Assembly: GCA_030631125.1 (NCBI GenBank) | Contig: DAOVLS010000116.1 | Span: forward strand, 1 to 7,058 | Reading direction: 5' to 3' | Source of the DNA: Planctomycetales bacterium | Lineage (GTDB): Bacteria > Planctomycetota > Phycisphaerae > SM23-33 | Length of the DNA: 7,058 nt | Part shown: positions 1 to 5,363 of the stretch, piece by piece | How positions within the stretch are numbered: position 1 is the first letter of the stretch | Layout of the letters: every line of letters starts with the position of its first letter | Position numbers and translations under genes: made by a program | The notes under the pieces: generated by a model | What the model was told of the DNA's origin: nothing | The model's input: the letters and a program-made list of their open reading frames with translations, nothing else | The model's database searches: none

Positions 1-158
1 GCAGGGGCCTCGTGGTCCACACCAAGGGTGGACCCGGGAAGTACGTTTTCACCTTCCGCGCCGTCAAGGCCGGCAAAGCCGAGGTAACGATTAAAGGCAG
101 AGTGCCCCGGGCTGGGCGCACCAACAGGACCTTCGCGCTCACCGTGAACGTCAGGAAA
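1..158 (+). repeat. Chagasin-like module A1 (C-terminal half only)
   Basis: This is the second half of an A module cut by the window edge. It holds the KGGPGKYVFTF strand with the GxGG-like loop, RAVKAGKAEV, and the closing FALTVNVRK strand. The BC loop that would show TTGY lies upstream of the window. It is almost identical to the matching part of A4, both in protein and in DNA (26-110 against 2282-2366). Confidence 0.8.
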
Positions 159-3100
159 GCCCCCGCCCCTGCGAAGATCGACACGAAAAAGTCCGGCACG
201 TACACATCCGGAAAGTGGAAATACGAATACACCGTCCGCGCCGGCGGCAAGCCCCGCAGGCCTCGCGAGTGGCGAACCGGACTACTGATCTATGGCGGAA
301 AACCCATCGCCGGCGTGAAGATGTGGGACCGCATCAACACACCCTGGGGCATGATGCAGTACTATCAGCCTTACCATCGAAAGTCTTACTTCCAAAACTC
401 TTACCTCAGGAGATGGATGCTTGAGATGCCCGGTGGCGGCCCGATTAATCCGGCCAAAGGCTGGCTGTTGCCGTCGCCGGCCCTGCGCTACCTCCGCGCG
501 CTGGAACTGGACGCGTCGGCCGGCGGCAAGACCGTCTCGGCCTTCGTCGGCCAGAGAATTGTCATACGTCTGAAGACAGACGGGCATCGTATGTGGCGGC
601 TTGGGAAGGTCCAGAGCGACGCGATTAAGCAAGTCGGCGGGGCCGAATATATCCGGGGGCCCGGCGTTGAGGTCGGACATTTAGGACCCGGAAAATTCGC
701 CTTCACCTTTGCCGCGGTCAAGCCGGGCACGGCCAAACTGACGCTGGAATACCGCAGGCCGGAAGGCAGACCATCGGGGCCTGGACGGGCAGAGGGAACC
801 GTACGGGGACCCGCCAATAAGACCTTCACGCTGACCGTGGCCATCAAGCCCGACCCAACCGCCGAGCGCGTCAGGAAACTCAAGGCCAATCTCGACAAGT
901 TCGCAATGACAATTTGCTATCGAGGTCAAGGCCCTCGTGGAGGGCGGCCCCCACGCTGGTGCCGCCACATCACGCTCAGCGTGCCGCCGGCCCTCGTGCC
1001 AAGGACTCCCTCTTGGCAGGTAAGGCAGATCTCAAAGGAGCAGGCTGGAAAGATTATAGACCGGTTGGCCAAAACAGGTTTTCTGGCTCGGGCCGCCCCC
1101 AGAGCAGCGCCTGTTAGAAAGATGGGCGACCGTTACGCACTGGCAGTGTATATGCGGAAATCCGGGCCGAGAAGCCCAATGCTTATGGATATCATAGAAA
1201 ACATCGGCTGGGGCCCGCAGTTGCTGAAGCGCCTGGAGGATCTGGGCTTGAAGGAGGTTCTTGATGGCGATGCGGCAAAGGCGGTGGATTTCCTGCTCGA
1301 TCCGCTGGCCGAAAGGTTCCGCAAGGAAAAGGAAAGCCCCGCCCCCGCGAAGATCGACACGAAAAAGTCCGGCAAGTACACATCCGGAAAGTGGAAATAC
1401 GATTATCGCGTTGGCGCCGTCGGCACACGCAGCGAAAGGCGGTTCAGCGGGCTTATTTATGACGGGAATCACATCGCCGGCGCCAAGATGTTCGACCGCA
1501 TCAAGACGCCGTGGGGAATGATGCAGTACTATCAGATGTCTTACGTGAGGGGATGGATGCTGGAGTTGACCGGCGGGACGCCGATTAATCCTAAAAAGGG
1601 CAGGCTGCTCACCTTGCCGGAAGCGTCCGCCACACCCAGCCACCTTCGCCCGCTGGAACTGGATAAATCTCACAACGGAAAGACCGTCTCTGCCACCGTT
1701 GGGCAAGAGATCATCATCCGCCTGAAGAGCAATCCGACGACCGGATACCAATGGGTGGTCGGGAAAATCGAAGGCGATGCGCTTGGGCAGATCGGCTTGG
1801 TCAAATACGAGCAGCGTAAGCATGGGCCCGGCATGGTCGGGGTCGGTGGGAAAGAGGTCTTCACATTCCGAACGACCAAGGCCGGAACAGCCAAACTGAT
1901 TCTGGAATACAAAGGCCCCGGTAAAGTGATTGCCAGGACCTTCACACTTACAGTGAACGTCAAACCCGCACCAGCCAAGCACTCCGCGCCCTACCTCCGC
2001 GCGCTGGAACTGGACGACCCGGCCAACGGCAAGACGGTCTCCGCCATTGTCGGGCAGAAAATCATCGTCCGCCTGAAAGGCGCTCCCGTGCCCGGGCGCA
2101 TGTGGGGCCCTGCCAAACTCGAAGGCGACGCGATCGAGCAGGTCGGACAGATGAAGTTCGTCCCGGACGCACGTCCGAAGCCGCGTCCGGTCTTCGTCCC
2201 GGGCCCGGGTCATCAGCAGCCGGGACCGGTCCCGGGCGCACGTCCCCAGCCGATGGCGGGCGGGCTTGTGGCCCACACTATGGGTGGACCCGGGAAGTAC
2301 GTCTTCACCTTCCGCGCCGTCAAGGCCGGCAAGGCCGAGGTAACGATCAAAGGCAGGGTGCACCGGGCGAGGCGCCCCGTCAGGACCTTCACGCTGACCA
2401 TGGCCATCAAGGCCGACCCCACTGCAGAGCGCGTCAAGAAACTCAAGGCCAATCTCGGAACATTCATGTTCCATCTGCGTTATCACGGCAAGCAGGACCA
2501 AAACAAGCCCTTCTACCGGCTGACCTTGGATCGGTTACCTCGTCTGCCCACGCCCAAGGCTGCTGTTCGTCTGCTGGTGAGGGTCAACCACGACCAGGCC
2601 GAGAAGATCATCGACCACCTAGCACGAAGCGGTTTCCTGGCCAGCGCGATGTTAAACACGCCGCAAAATGCCATGCCCGACGGGCCAGCCTATACCTATC
2701 TGCTTACCGTGGACCTAAAGGACCGAAAGGGGGGGTGGTGGCTCTATGAAGACCTTGGCTGGGACTTGAAGATGCTCAAGCGCTTGGACGGGCTACGGAA
2801 GGTCCTCGACGGCGACGCGGCCAAGGAGATGGACAAACTCCTCAAGCGGCTGGAGGGTCAGCGTGAGGAATGGGGAAAAGCGGCAAAGCCCGGCAAGATC
2901 GACTTGAAAAAGTCCGCCACGTACAAGTCCGACAAGTGGCAGTACCACTACGAGGTCAAACGCCCAGGCACGCGGCACGAAGGCTACTGGGGCAGACTGT
3001 TTTACAACGGCAAGGAGATAACGGGTCTGGGCGCCCATAATATCGGGCTGAATGATTATTACCAGACGCCGTGGGGTAAGATTTATTGGGTACACCTTCC

Positions 3101-4472
3101 GGAAATGCGGCAGGGTCCGCACGGCTGGATGCCGCAACCGAGTCCTTACTCGAAGCGGAAAGGCCGGCTGCTGTCGTCGCCCGAAAAATCCACACCGAAG
3201 CCGGCCAAGATTGACCTGAAAAAATCCGGCACGTACAAGTCCGGCAAGTGGGAGTATCGCTACTGGGTTTGGGCTGGCCCCCCCGCCCGCGGCCGCAAGG
3301 GCAGACTGTTTTACAACGGCAAAGAGATAAAGGGCTACGAGGGCAACATCGGGCGGAACGATTACTACCAAACACCGTGGGGCAAGATTTACTGGGCGGG
3401 CCTATTTTACATGCAGGGGGGATCGCAGGGCTGGCTACCATGGTCGCCTGGCATCAAACTAGCCCGGCTGCTGCCGTCGCCGGGAAAATTCACATCGCCC
3501 GGTTCTGCTGCCGCGCTGGAACTGGACGAATCCCACAACGGCAAAACGGTCTCGGCCGTCGTCGGGCAGGAAATTGTTATCCGCCTGAAGGGTAATGCGA
3601 CAACCGGATATTCGTGGGTGGTCGGTAAAATCGAAGGCGATGCGCTTGGGCAGGTCGGCAAGGTGAAATATGTTTCGGACGATCCTCCCCGCCTGGTCCC
3701 CGGCAGGGGCAGGAGGATTATGCGTCACCGCGTTGGTGGCGGAGGGAAATACGTCTTTACATTCCGCGCGACCAAAGCGGGAACGGCCAAACTGTCGTTG
3801 GAATACAAGAGAGGCTGGGAGAAGAATAAGCCGGCCGCCAGAACATTCACGCTGACCTTATTAATCAAGCCCAACCTTGCCACCGAGCGAGCTGAAAAAC
3901 TCAAAACCAATCTCGACAAGAAGGATTTCGAACTGGTTCTGCGTTATCACGGCCCGAAGGGTGATTCGGCGTATATGAGCCTCGGTCTGGTATGGTCCCG
4001 CCAGACAGTCCGTGCATTGGGCAAAGGCGGGGGAGGCAAGCGGCCTGCGCCTGCGGATATACGAGTCGTCGCTGTTGCCGGCAAGCCCAATCCCAATGTC
4101 ATGCGACTGGGAGATAAAACCTACGTTCGCATCACTAAAAAACAGGACATAATCAAAATCATCGCCCACTTGGCCGATGAGGGATTCCTCGGCAAGGCGC
4201 GTGACATTACCGGTGCGAAGATCAAGCAGCCGGGCGGTCCGCTTTATTCGATGCAAGTCAACAGCGGCAAAACGCGCCTGCACGAGTACCTTGGCTGGGA
4301 TTTGAAGATGCTCAATCGCCTCGACGGCCTGCGGAAGGTTCTCGACGGCGATGCAGCCAAGGCGATGGACAAACTCCTCAAGCGGCTTGAGGGGCAGCGG
4401 AAGGAATGGGAGAAGTCGGCGTCGGTGAAACCGCAAGCGGGAAAAGACGCTCGGGGTGTTACGGGAAAGTGA
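1..4472 (+). CDS. Giant modular repeat protein with five chagasin-like (I42) domains, 5'-partial
   Basis: The frame is open from the first bases of the window, and the GTG at 12 falls inside a repeat module, so it is not the true start. At least 1486 residues are present (numbered here from that GTG), ending at TGA 4470-4472. The order is A1 (to 49), C1 (54-156), A2 (160-279), B1 (280-441), C2 (446-538), A3 (544-651), A4 (661-800), B2 (801-956), C3 (961-1058), C4 (1065-1157), A5 (1167-1286), B3 (1287-1468) and a charged tail. A modules match the chagasin family, which inhibits papain-like cysteine proteases through three loops; A3 and A5 keep NPTTGY/NATTGY and GxGG loops. B and C modules are not recognised. 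The protein is very basic. The N-terminus, and so any signal peptide, is unseen; secretion is inferred from the family and the exported neighbour. Inhibition of a protease is plausible for A3 and A5 only; the overall role is unknown. Confidence 0.93.
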   Translation, partial: RGLVVHTKGGPGKYVFTFRAVKAGKAEVTIKGRVPRAGRTNRTFALTVNVRKAPAPAKIDTKKSGTYTSGKWKYEYTVRAGGKPRRPREWRTGLLIYGGKPIAGVKMWDRINTPWGMMQYYQPYHRKSYFQNSYLRRWMLEMPGGGPINPAKGWLLPSPALRYLRALELDASAGGKTVSAFVGQRIVIRLKTDGHRMWRLGKVQSDAIKQVGGAEYIRGPGVEVGHLGPGKFAFTFAAVKPGTAKLTLEYRRPEGRPSGPGRAEGTVRGPANKTFTLTVAIKPDPTAERVRKLKANLDKFAMTICYRGQGPRGGRPPRWCRHITLSVPPALVPRTPSWQVRQISKEQAGKIIDRLAKTGFLARAAPRAAPVRKMGDRYALAVYMRKSGPRSPMLMDIIENIGWGPQLLKRLEDLGLKEVLDGDAAKAVDFLLDPLAERFRKEKESPAPAKIDTKKSGKYTSGKWKYDYRVGAVGTRSERRFSGLIYDGNHIAGAKMFDRIKTPWGMMQYYQMSYVRGWMLELTGGTPINPKKGRLLTLPEASATPSHLRPLELDKSHNGKTVSATVGQEIIIRLKSNPTTGYQWVVGKIEGDALGQIGLVKYEQRKHGPGMVGVGGKEVFTFRTTKAGTAKLILEYKGPGKVIARTFTLTVNVKPAPAKHSAPYLRALELDDPANGKTVSAIVGQKIIVRLKGAPVPGRMWGPAKLEGDAIEQVGQMKFVPDARPKPRPVFVPGPGHQQPGPVPGARPQPMAGGLVAHTMGGPGKYVFTFRAVKAGKAEVTIKGRVHRARRPVRTFTLTMAIKADPTAERVKKLKANLGTFMFHLRYHGKQDQNKPFYRLTLDRLPRLPTPKAAVRLLVRVNHDQAEKIIDHLARSGFLASAMLNTPQNAMPDGPAYTYLLTVDLKDRKGGWWLYEDLGWDLKMLKRLDGLRKVLDGDAAKEMDKLLKRLEGQREEWGKAAKPGKIDLKKSATYKSDKWQYHYEVKRPGTRHEGYWGRLFYNGKEITGLGAHNIGLNDYYQTPWGKIYWVHLPEMRQGPHGWMPQPSPYSKRKGRLLSSPEKSTPKPAKIDLKKSGTYKSGKWEYRYWVWAGPPARGRKGRLFYNGKEIKGYEGNIGRNDYYQTPWGKIYWAGLFYMQGGSQGWLPWSPGIKLARLLPSPGKFTSPGSAAALELDESHNGKTVSAVVGQEIVIRLKGNATTGYSWVVGKIEGDALGQVGKVKYVSDDPPRLVPGRGRRIMRHRVGGGGKYVFTFRATKAGTAKLSLEYKRGWEKNKPAARTFTLTLLIKPNLATERAEKLKTNLDKKDFELVLRYHGPKGDSAYMSLGLVWSRQTVRALGKGGGGKRPAPADIRVVAVAGKPNPNVMRLGDKTYVRITKKQDIIKIIAHLADEGFLGKARDITGAKIKQPGGPLYSMQVNSGKTRLHEYLGWDLKMLNRLDGLRKVLDGDAAKAMDKLLKRLEGQRKEWEKSASVKPQAGKDARGVTGK
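26..110 (+). repeat. 85-bp DNA repeat, copy 1 (A1; partner 2282-2366)
   Basis: These 85 bases align without gaps to 2282-2366 with 5 differences. Four are synonymous third-position changes (GTT/GTC, AAA/AAG, ATT/ATC, AGA/AGG) and one changes Pro to His. It is the closest long DNA match I found between A modules. Confidence 0.85.
171..226 (+). repeat. 56-bp DNA repeat, copy 1 (C1; partner 1347-1402)
   Basis: These 56 bases encode the start of C1 and match 1347-1402 in C2 at 55 positions. The one change is ACG to AAG (Thr to Lys). Confidence 0.85.
171..479 (+). repeat. Unassigned TPWG module C1
   Basis: This is the first of four C modules of about 90-105 residues. It opens with AKIDTKKSGTYTSGKWKYEY, continues with a GLLIYGGKPIAG segment, then the invariant TPWG followed by MMQYY, and ends with PINPAKGWLLPSP. 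C1 and C2 form one subfamily (IDTKKSG start, TPWGMMQYY). C1 has a longer loop after TPWG than C2. I do not recognise the fold; alternating hydrophobic and aromatic residues suggest beta strands. Confidence 0.75.
489..848 (+). repeat. Chagasin-like module A2, first inhibitory loop degenerate
   Basis: The module has the family framework: LRALELD start, GGKTVSAFVGQRIVIRLK strand pair, GPGKFAFTF strand, GTAKLTLEYRRP and the closing FTLTVAIK. The loop that should read NPTTGY before Trp is TDGHRMW here, so the central contact loop of a chagasin-type inhibitor is missing. A long Gly/Pro/Arg-rich insert follows LEYRRP. It may keep the fold without the inhibitory activity. Confidence 0.75.
849..1334 (+). 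repeat. Unassigned module B1
   Basis: This is the first of three B modules. It runs from DPTAERVRKLKANLDKF through a strand-rich segment (ICYRG, ITLSV), a helical QAGKIIDRLAKTGFLARA segment, YALAVYMR, and the motif IGWGPQLLKRLEDL followed by KEVLDGDAAKAV. The C-terminal part is probably helical. From memory, similar segments occur in planctomycete proteins, some next to M56/BlaR1-like peptidases, but I could not check this. It always directly follows an A module. Confidence 0.7.
1347..1402 (+). repeat. 56-bp DNA repeat, copy 2 (C2; partner 171-226)
   Basis: This is the C2 copy of the near-identical C-module start. Similarity drops sharply after it, which points to a recent partial exchange rather than uniform divergence. 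Confidence 0.85.
1347..1625 (+). repeat. Unassigned TPWG module C2
   Basis: This is the second C module and the closest relative of C1. It starts AKIDTKKSGKYTSGKWKY, has SGLIYDGNHIAG, TPWGMMQYY and GWMLEL, and ends PINPKKGRLLTLP. Its first 56 bp (1347-1402) match 171-226 with a single base difference (ACG to AAG, Thr to Lys). It opens the second higher-order unit. Confidence 0.75.
1641..1964 (+). repeat. Chagasin-like module A3 with intact inhibitory loops
   Basis: This is the best family match in the window. It has LELDKSHNGKTVSATVGQ, IIIRLK, then the canonical NPTTGYQW loop (nucleotides 1731-1754), GKIEGDALGQIG, the GVGGKEVFTF loop and strand, AGTAKLILEYKGP and FTLTVNVK. Chagasin inhibitors use NPTTGY, GxGG and an RPW-like loop; the first two are intact and the third is YKGP rather than RPW. 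An inhibitor of papain-like peptidases is the reasonable expectation for this module. Confidence 0.88.
2162..2252 (+). repeat. GC-rich palindromic insert in module A4
   Basis: The segment coding the proline-rich insert holds two perfect 12-bp palindromes, CCCGGGCCCGGG (2198-2209) and GGGACCGGTCCC (2222-2233). It also holds an imperfect direct repeat 69 bp (23 codons) apart, starting at 2162 and 2231, coding PDARPKP and PGARPQP. It looks like an insert grown by local duplication. Confidence 0.65.
2282..2366 (+). repeat. 85-bp DNA repeat, copy 2 (A4; partner 26-110)
   Basis: This is the partner of the repeat in A1, 80 of 85 bases identical, covering the GGPGKYVFTF strand to KGRVHR. Other A modules are far less similar here in DNA, so A1 and A4 share a more recent common origin or have undergone gene conversion. 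Confidence 0.85.
2412..2879 (+). repeat. Unassigned module B2
   Basis: This is the second B module: ADPTAERVKKLKANL start, LRYHGK, LTLDRL, the QAEKIIDHLARSGFLAS helix, YTYLLTVDLK, then LGWDLKMLKRLDGLRK, VLDGDAAKEMDKLL and GQREEW. The last third is nearly identical to B3. It closes the second higher-order unit, and a C module follows at once. Confidence 0.7.
2892..3185 (+). repeat. Unassigned TPWG module C3
   Basis: This is a C module of the second subfamily: GKIDLKKSATYKSDKWQYHY, GRLFYNGKEITG, NDYYQTPWGKIYW, GWMPQPSP and KGRLLSSP. TPWG is kept, but MMQYY is replaced by KIYW. It sits in tandem with C4, which is unique in the array. Confidence 0.75.
3204..3482 (+). repeat. Unassigned TPWG module C4
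   Basis: This is the tandem partner of C3: AKIDLKKSGTYKSGKWEYRY, KGRLFYNGKEIKG, NDYYQTPWGKIYW, GWLPWSP and ARLLPSP. The stretch around GRLFYNGKE is near identical to C3 in DNA, consistent with a recent duplication of one module. The loop after KEIKG is shorter than in C3. Confidence 0.75.
3510..3869 (+). repeat. Chagasin-like module A5 with intact inhibitory loops
   Basis: The module has LELDESHNGKTVSAVVGQEI, VIRLKG, the NATTGYSW loop (nucleotides 3594-3617), GKIEGDALGQVG, a basic insert (RGRRIMRHR), GGGGKYVFTF, GTAKLSLEYKRGWE and FTLTLLIK. All three inhibitor loops are recognisable: NxTTGY, GxGG, and KRGW in the place of the RPW loop. With A3 it is one of two copies likely to retain protease-binding ability. 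Confidence 0.86.
3870..4415 (+). repeat. Unassigned module B3
   Basis: This is the last B module, about 182 residues, longer than B1 and B2 because of an insert of roughly 30 residues (around ALGKGGGGKRPAPADI). It keeps LATERAEKLKTNL, LRYHG, the IIKIIAHLADEGFLGKA helix, YSMQV, LGWDLKMLNRLDGLRK and VLDGDAAKAMDKLL. After GQRKEWEK, a short charged tail of about 18 residues ends the protein. Confidence 0.7.
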
Positions 4473-4512
4473 GTAGAGTGGTACAGGTTATTGTGTGTAA
4501 ATTAATGGATTG

Positions 4513-4521
4513 AAAGGAGGT
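4513..4521 (+). promoter_or_regulatory. Strong Shine-Dalgarno deciding the PEP-CTERM gene start
   Basis: AAAGGAGGT lies just upstream of ATG 4525, with AAGGAGG ending four bases before it. This near-perfect anti-SD match selects ATG 4525 over the in-frame TTG at 4510, which precedes most of the SD itself. Confidence 0.85.
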
Positions 4522-4524
4522 AAT

Positions 4525-5163
4525 ATGAGTGGCCGGAAAATTATCGCATTATTAGTGGGTATTGTTCTGTTCTGCGTCGCCGGTGCGGTCTCGGCATACG
4601 GAGCGACGTACACTTCGGATTTCGCTGGCTCGTTTGAAGGATGGGATTGGCAATGGGTTGAGGACTATCCACCCGGCGGAACCGACGGAATCGTTTCATT
4701 AAGCACGGTTCGAGGTTACAATGACGGCGCGTCGCTGTTATTCGATATGGGTGACGGTCGGGGCGATGACGGAACGCTCTGGATTGAGAATTCGTTCCCC
4801 GTGCAGATCGGTACGCCTACAGATGTCGGCGTTTCCTTCCAGCTTTACAACGTCTCCCAAAGTGACATGAACACCTTTAACGTCAAGACCTACATCGGGC
4901 AGGAAAACCCCGACCAGCAGTGGGACTTTGCGTATCTCGGCGAGACGGATACCGAGGCCGGTTGGGTGCAGTTTGACTACGACCAAACGGTCATGTCGAA
5001 CACCGGAGAGGTTTGGGTCGCGGTAGGTATTCGCGTCGCGTGGGAAACGCATCGTGATTATTGGATTGATCACGTAGAGGTGGATGTCGTACCGGAACCA
5101 ATGACGCTGGCGCTGATGGGGCTTGGTGGTTTGATGGTCCTGCGCCGCCGACGTTCCGCATGA
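4525..5163 (+). CDS. Secreted PEP-CTERM sorting-domain protein
   Basis: This is a 212-residue exported protein. Residues 1-27 are a signal peptide: basic SGRK, a hydrophobic IIALLVGIVLFCVAGAV core, and a likely cleavage near AVSAYGA. The middle (about 28-188) is acidic, rich in Gly, Asp and aromatic residues with alternating strand-like segments (FEGWDWQW, GASLLFDMG, VGVSFQLYNV, VWVAVGIRVAW, YWIDHVEVDV), suggesting a beta-sandwich, perhaps carbohydrate-binding; this is inference. The end is a PEP-CTERM tail: VPEP at 189-192, a hydrophobic stretch 193-206, then RRRRSA. Such tails are recognised by exosortase, which cleaves at or near the motif and releases or anchors the protein at the surface or in exopolysaccharide; no exosortase gene is in the window. 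The gene starts 52 nt after the repeat gene on the same strand, so read-through is possible. The specific role is unknown. Confidence 0.92.
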   Translation: MSGRKIIALLVGIVLFCVAGAVSAYGATYTSDFAGSFEGWDWQWVEDYPPGGTDGIVSLSTVRGYNDGASLLFDMGDGRGDDGTLWIENSFPVQIGTPTDVGVSFQLYNVSQSDMNTFNVKTYIGQENPDQQWDFAYLGETDTEAGWVQFDYDQTVMSNTGEVWVAVGIRVAWETHRDYWIDHVEVDVVPEPMTLALMGLGGLMVLRRRRSA

Positions 5164-5204
5164 AATACATACAACACCGCCGAACCGTTCGTCGTGAGTA
5201 TCTT

Positions 5205-5285
5205 ACGAGCCGCGAGAAGTAAAGGAGCGGTCACCAAGGGCTTCGGACTGGTCCGACCGCTCCCTCACGGTCGCGGCTCGTTTAT
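5205..5285 (+). terminator. Large nested hairpin, probable terminator of the PEP-CTERM gene
   Basis: An 11-bp perfect outer stem (5205-5215 with 5271-5281) encloses a 9-bp perfect stem (5224-5232 with 5255-5263), which encloses ACCA/TGGT (5233-5236 with 5249-5252) around a C(TTCG)G tetraloop at 5241-5246. Interior loops of 7-8 nt separate the first two stems. TTTAT follows on the + strand, a weak U-tract. No U-tract follows on the - strand, so it fits termination of the + strand gene best. It is longer than a normal intrinsic terminator, so a structured RNA or a mobile palindromic element is an alternative. Confidence 0.55.
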
Positions 5286-5363
5286 CCCCCGACAGTACAT
5301 TAACTTCTTGTGCACGGTATTATGTTAATATCAATCGGGTTAATTCATCGTATTCATACACGT
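5282..5363. other. AT-rich convergent spacer with GTTAAT repeats
   Basis: The spacer between the hairpin and the prfB stop is AT-rich against a GC-rich background. It carries GTTAAT twice (5324-5329, 5339-5344), the inverted ATTAAC at 5299-5304, and the palindrome GTGCAC at 5310-5315. No gene and no convincing intrinsic terminator for prfB was found. The repeats may be chance in AT-rich sequence. Confidence 0.3.

Larger units (their letters stand above)
1992..2411 (+). repeat. Chagasin-like module A4, degenerate first loop and proline-rich insert
   Basis: The framework is clear: YLRALELD, GKTVSAIVGQKIIVRLK, KLEGDAIEQVG, GGPGKYVFTF, FTLTMAIK. The TTGY loop is replaced by GAPVPGRMW. About 36 residues rich in Pro, Gly, Arg and Gln (nucleotides about 2163-2270) are inserted just before the GxGG loop, making this the longest A module. 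It follows A3 directly, the only A-A tandem in the array. Confidence 0.78.

Noticed and set aside
12..14. GTG at 12 as the true start of the repeat protein
   Set aside because: It falls inside module A1, the frame is open back to the window edge, and codons before it match the A4 sequence; there is no ribosome binding site.
1032..2501. A 489-codon open frame on the - strand
   Set aside because: It lies fully antisense to the repeat CDS, has no Shine-Dalgarno or recognisable domain, and its internal repetition just mirrors the A, B and C modules. High GC at codon third positions makes such shadows common.
2102..2749. A 215-codon + strand frame overlapping A4 and B2
   Set aside because: Its product is a low-complexity Arg/Gly/Pro-rich out-of-frame translation of the repeat protein with no domain; the repeat CDS frame carries the conserved modules.
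1..4472. CRISPR array or transposon as the source of the repeats
   Set aside because: Repeats are long, in frame, diverged and protein-coding with no uniform short repeat and spacer pattern, and no transposase or terminal inverted repeats were found.
4510..4512. TTG at 4510 as start of the PEP-CTERM protein
   Set aside because: It overlaps the Shine-Dalgarno of ATG 4525; starting there would add five residues before a signal peptide that is already complete.
5299..5329. A terminator for prfB from the ATTAAC/GTTAAT inverted repeat
   Set aside because: The stem is only 6 bp, AT-rich, with a 19-nt loop and no adjacent U-tract on the - strand.
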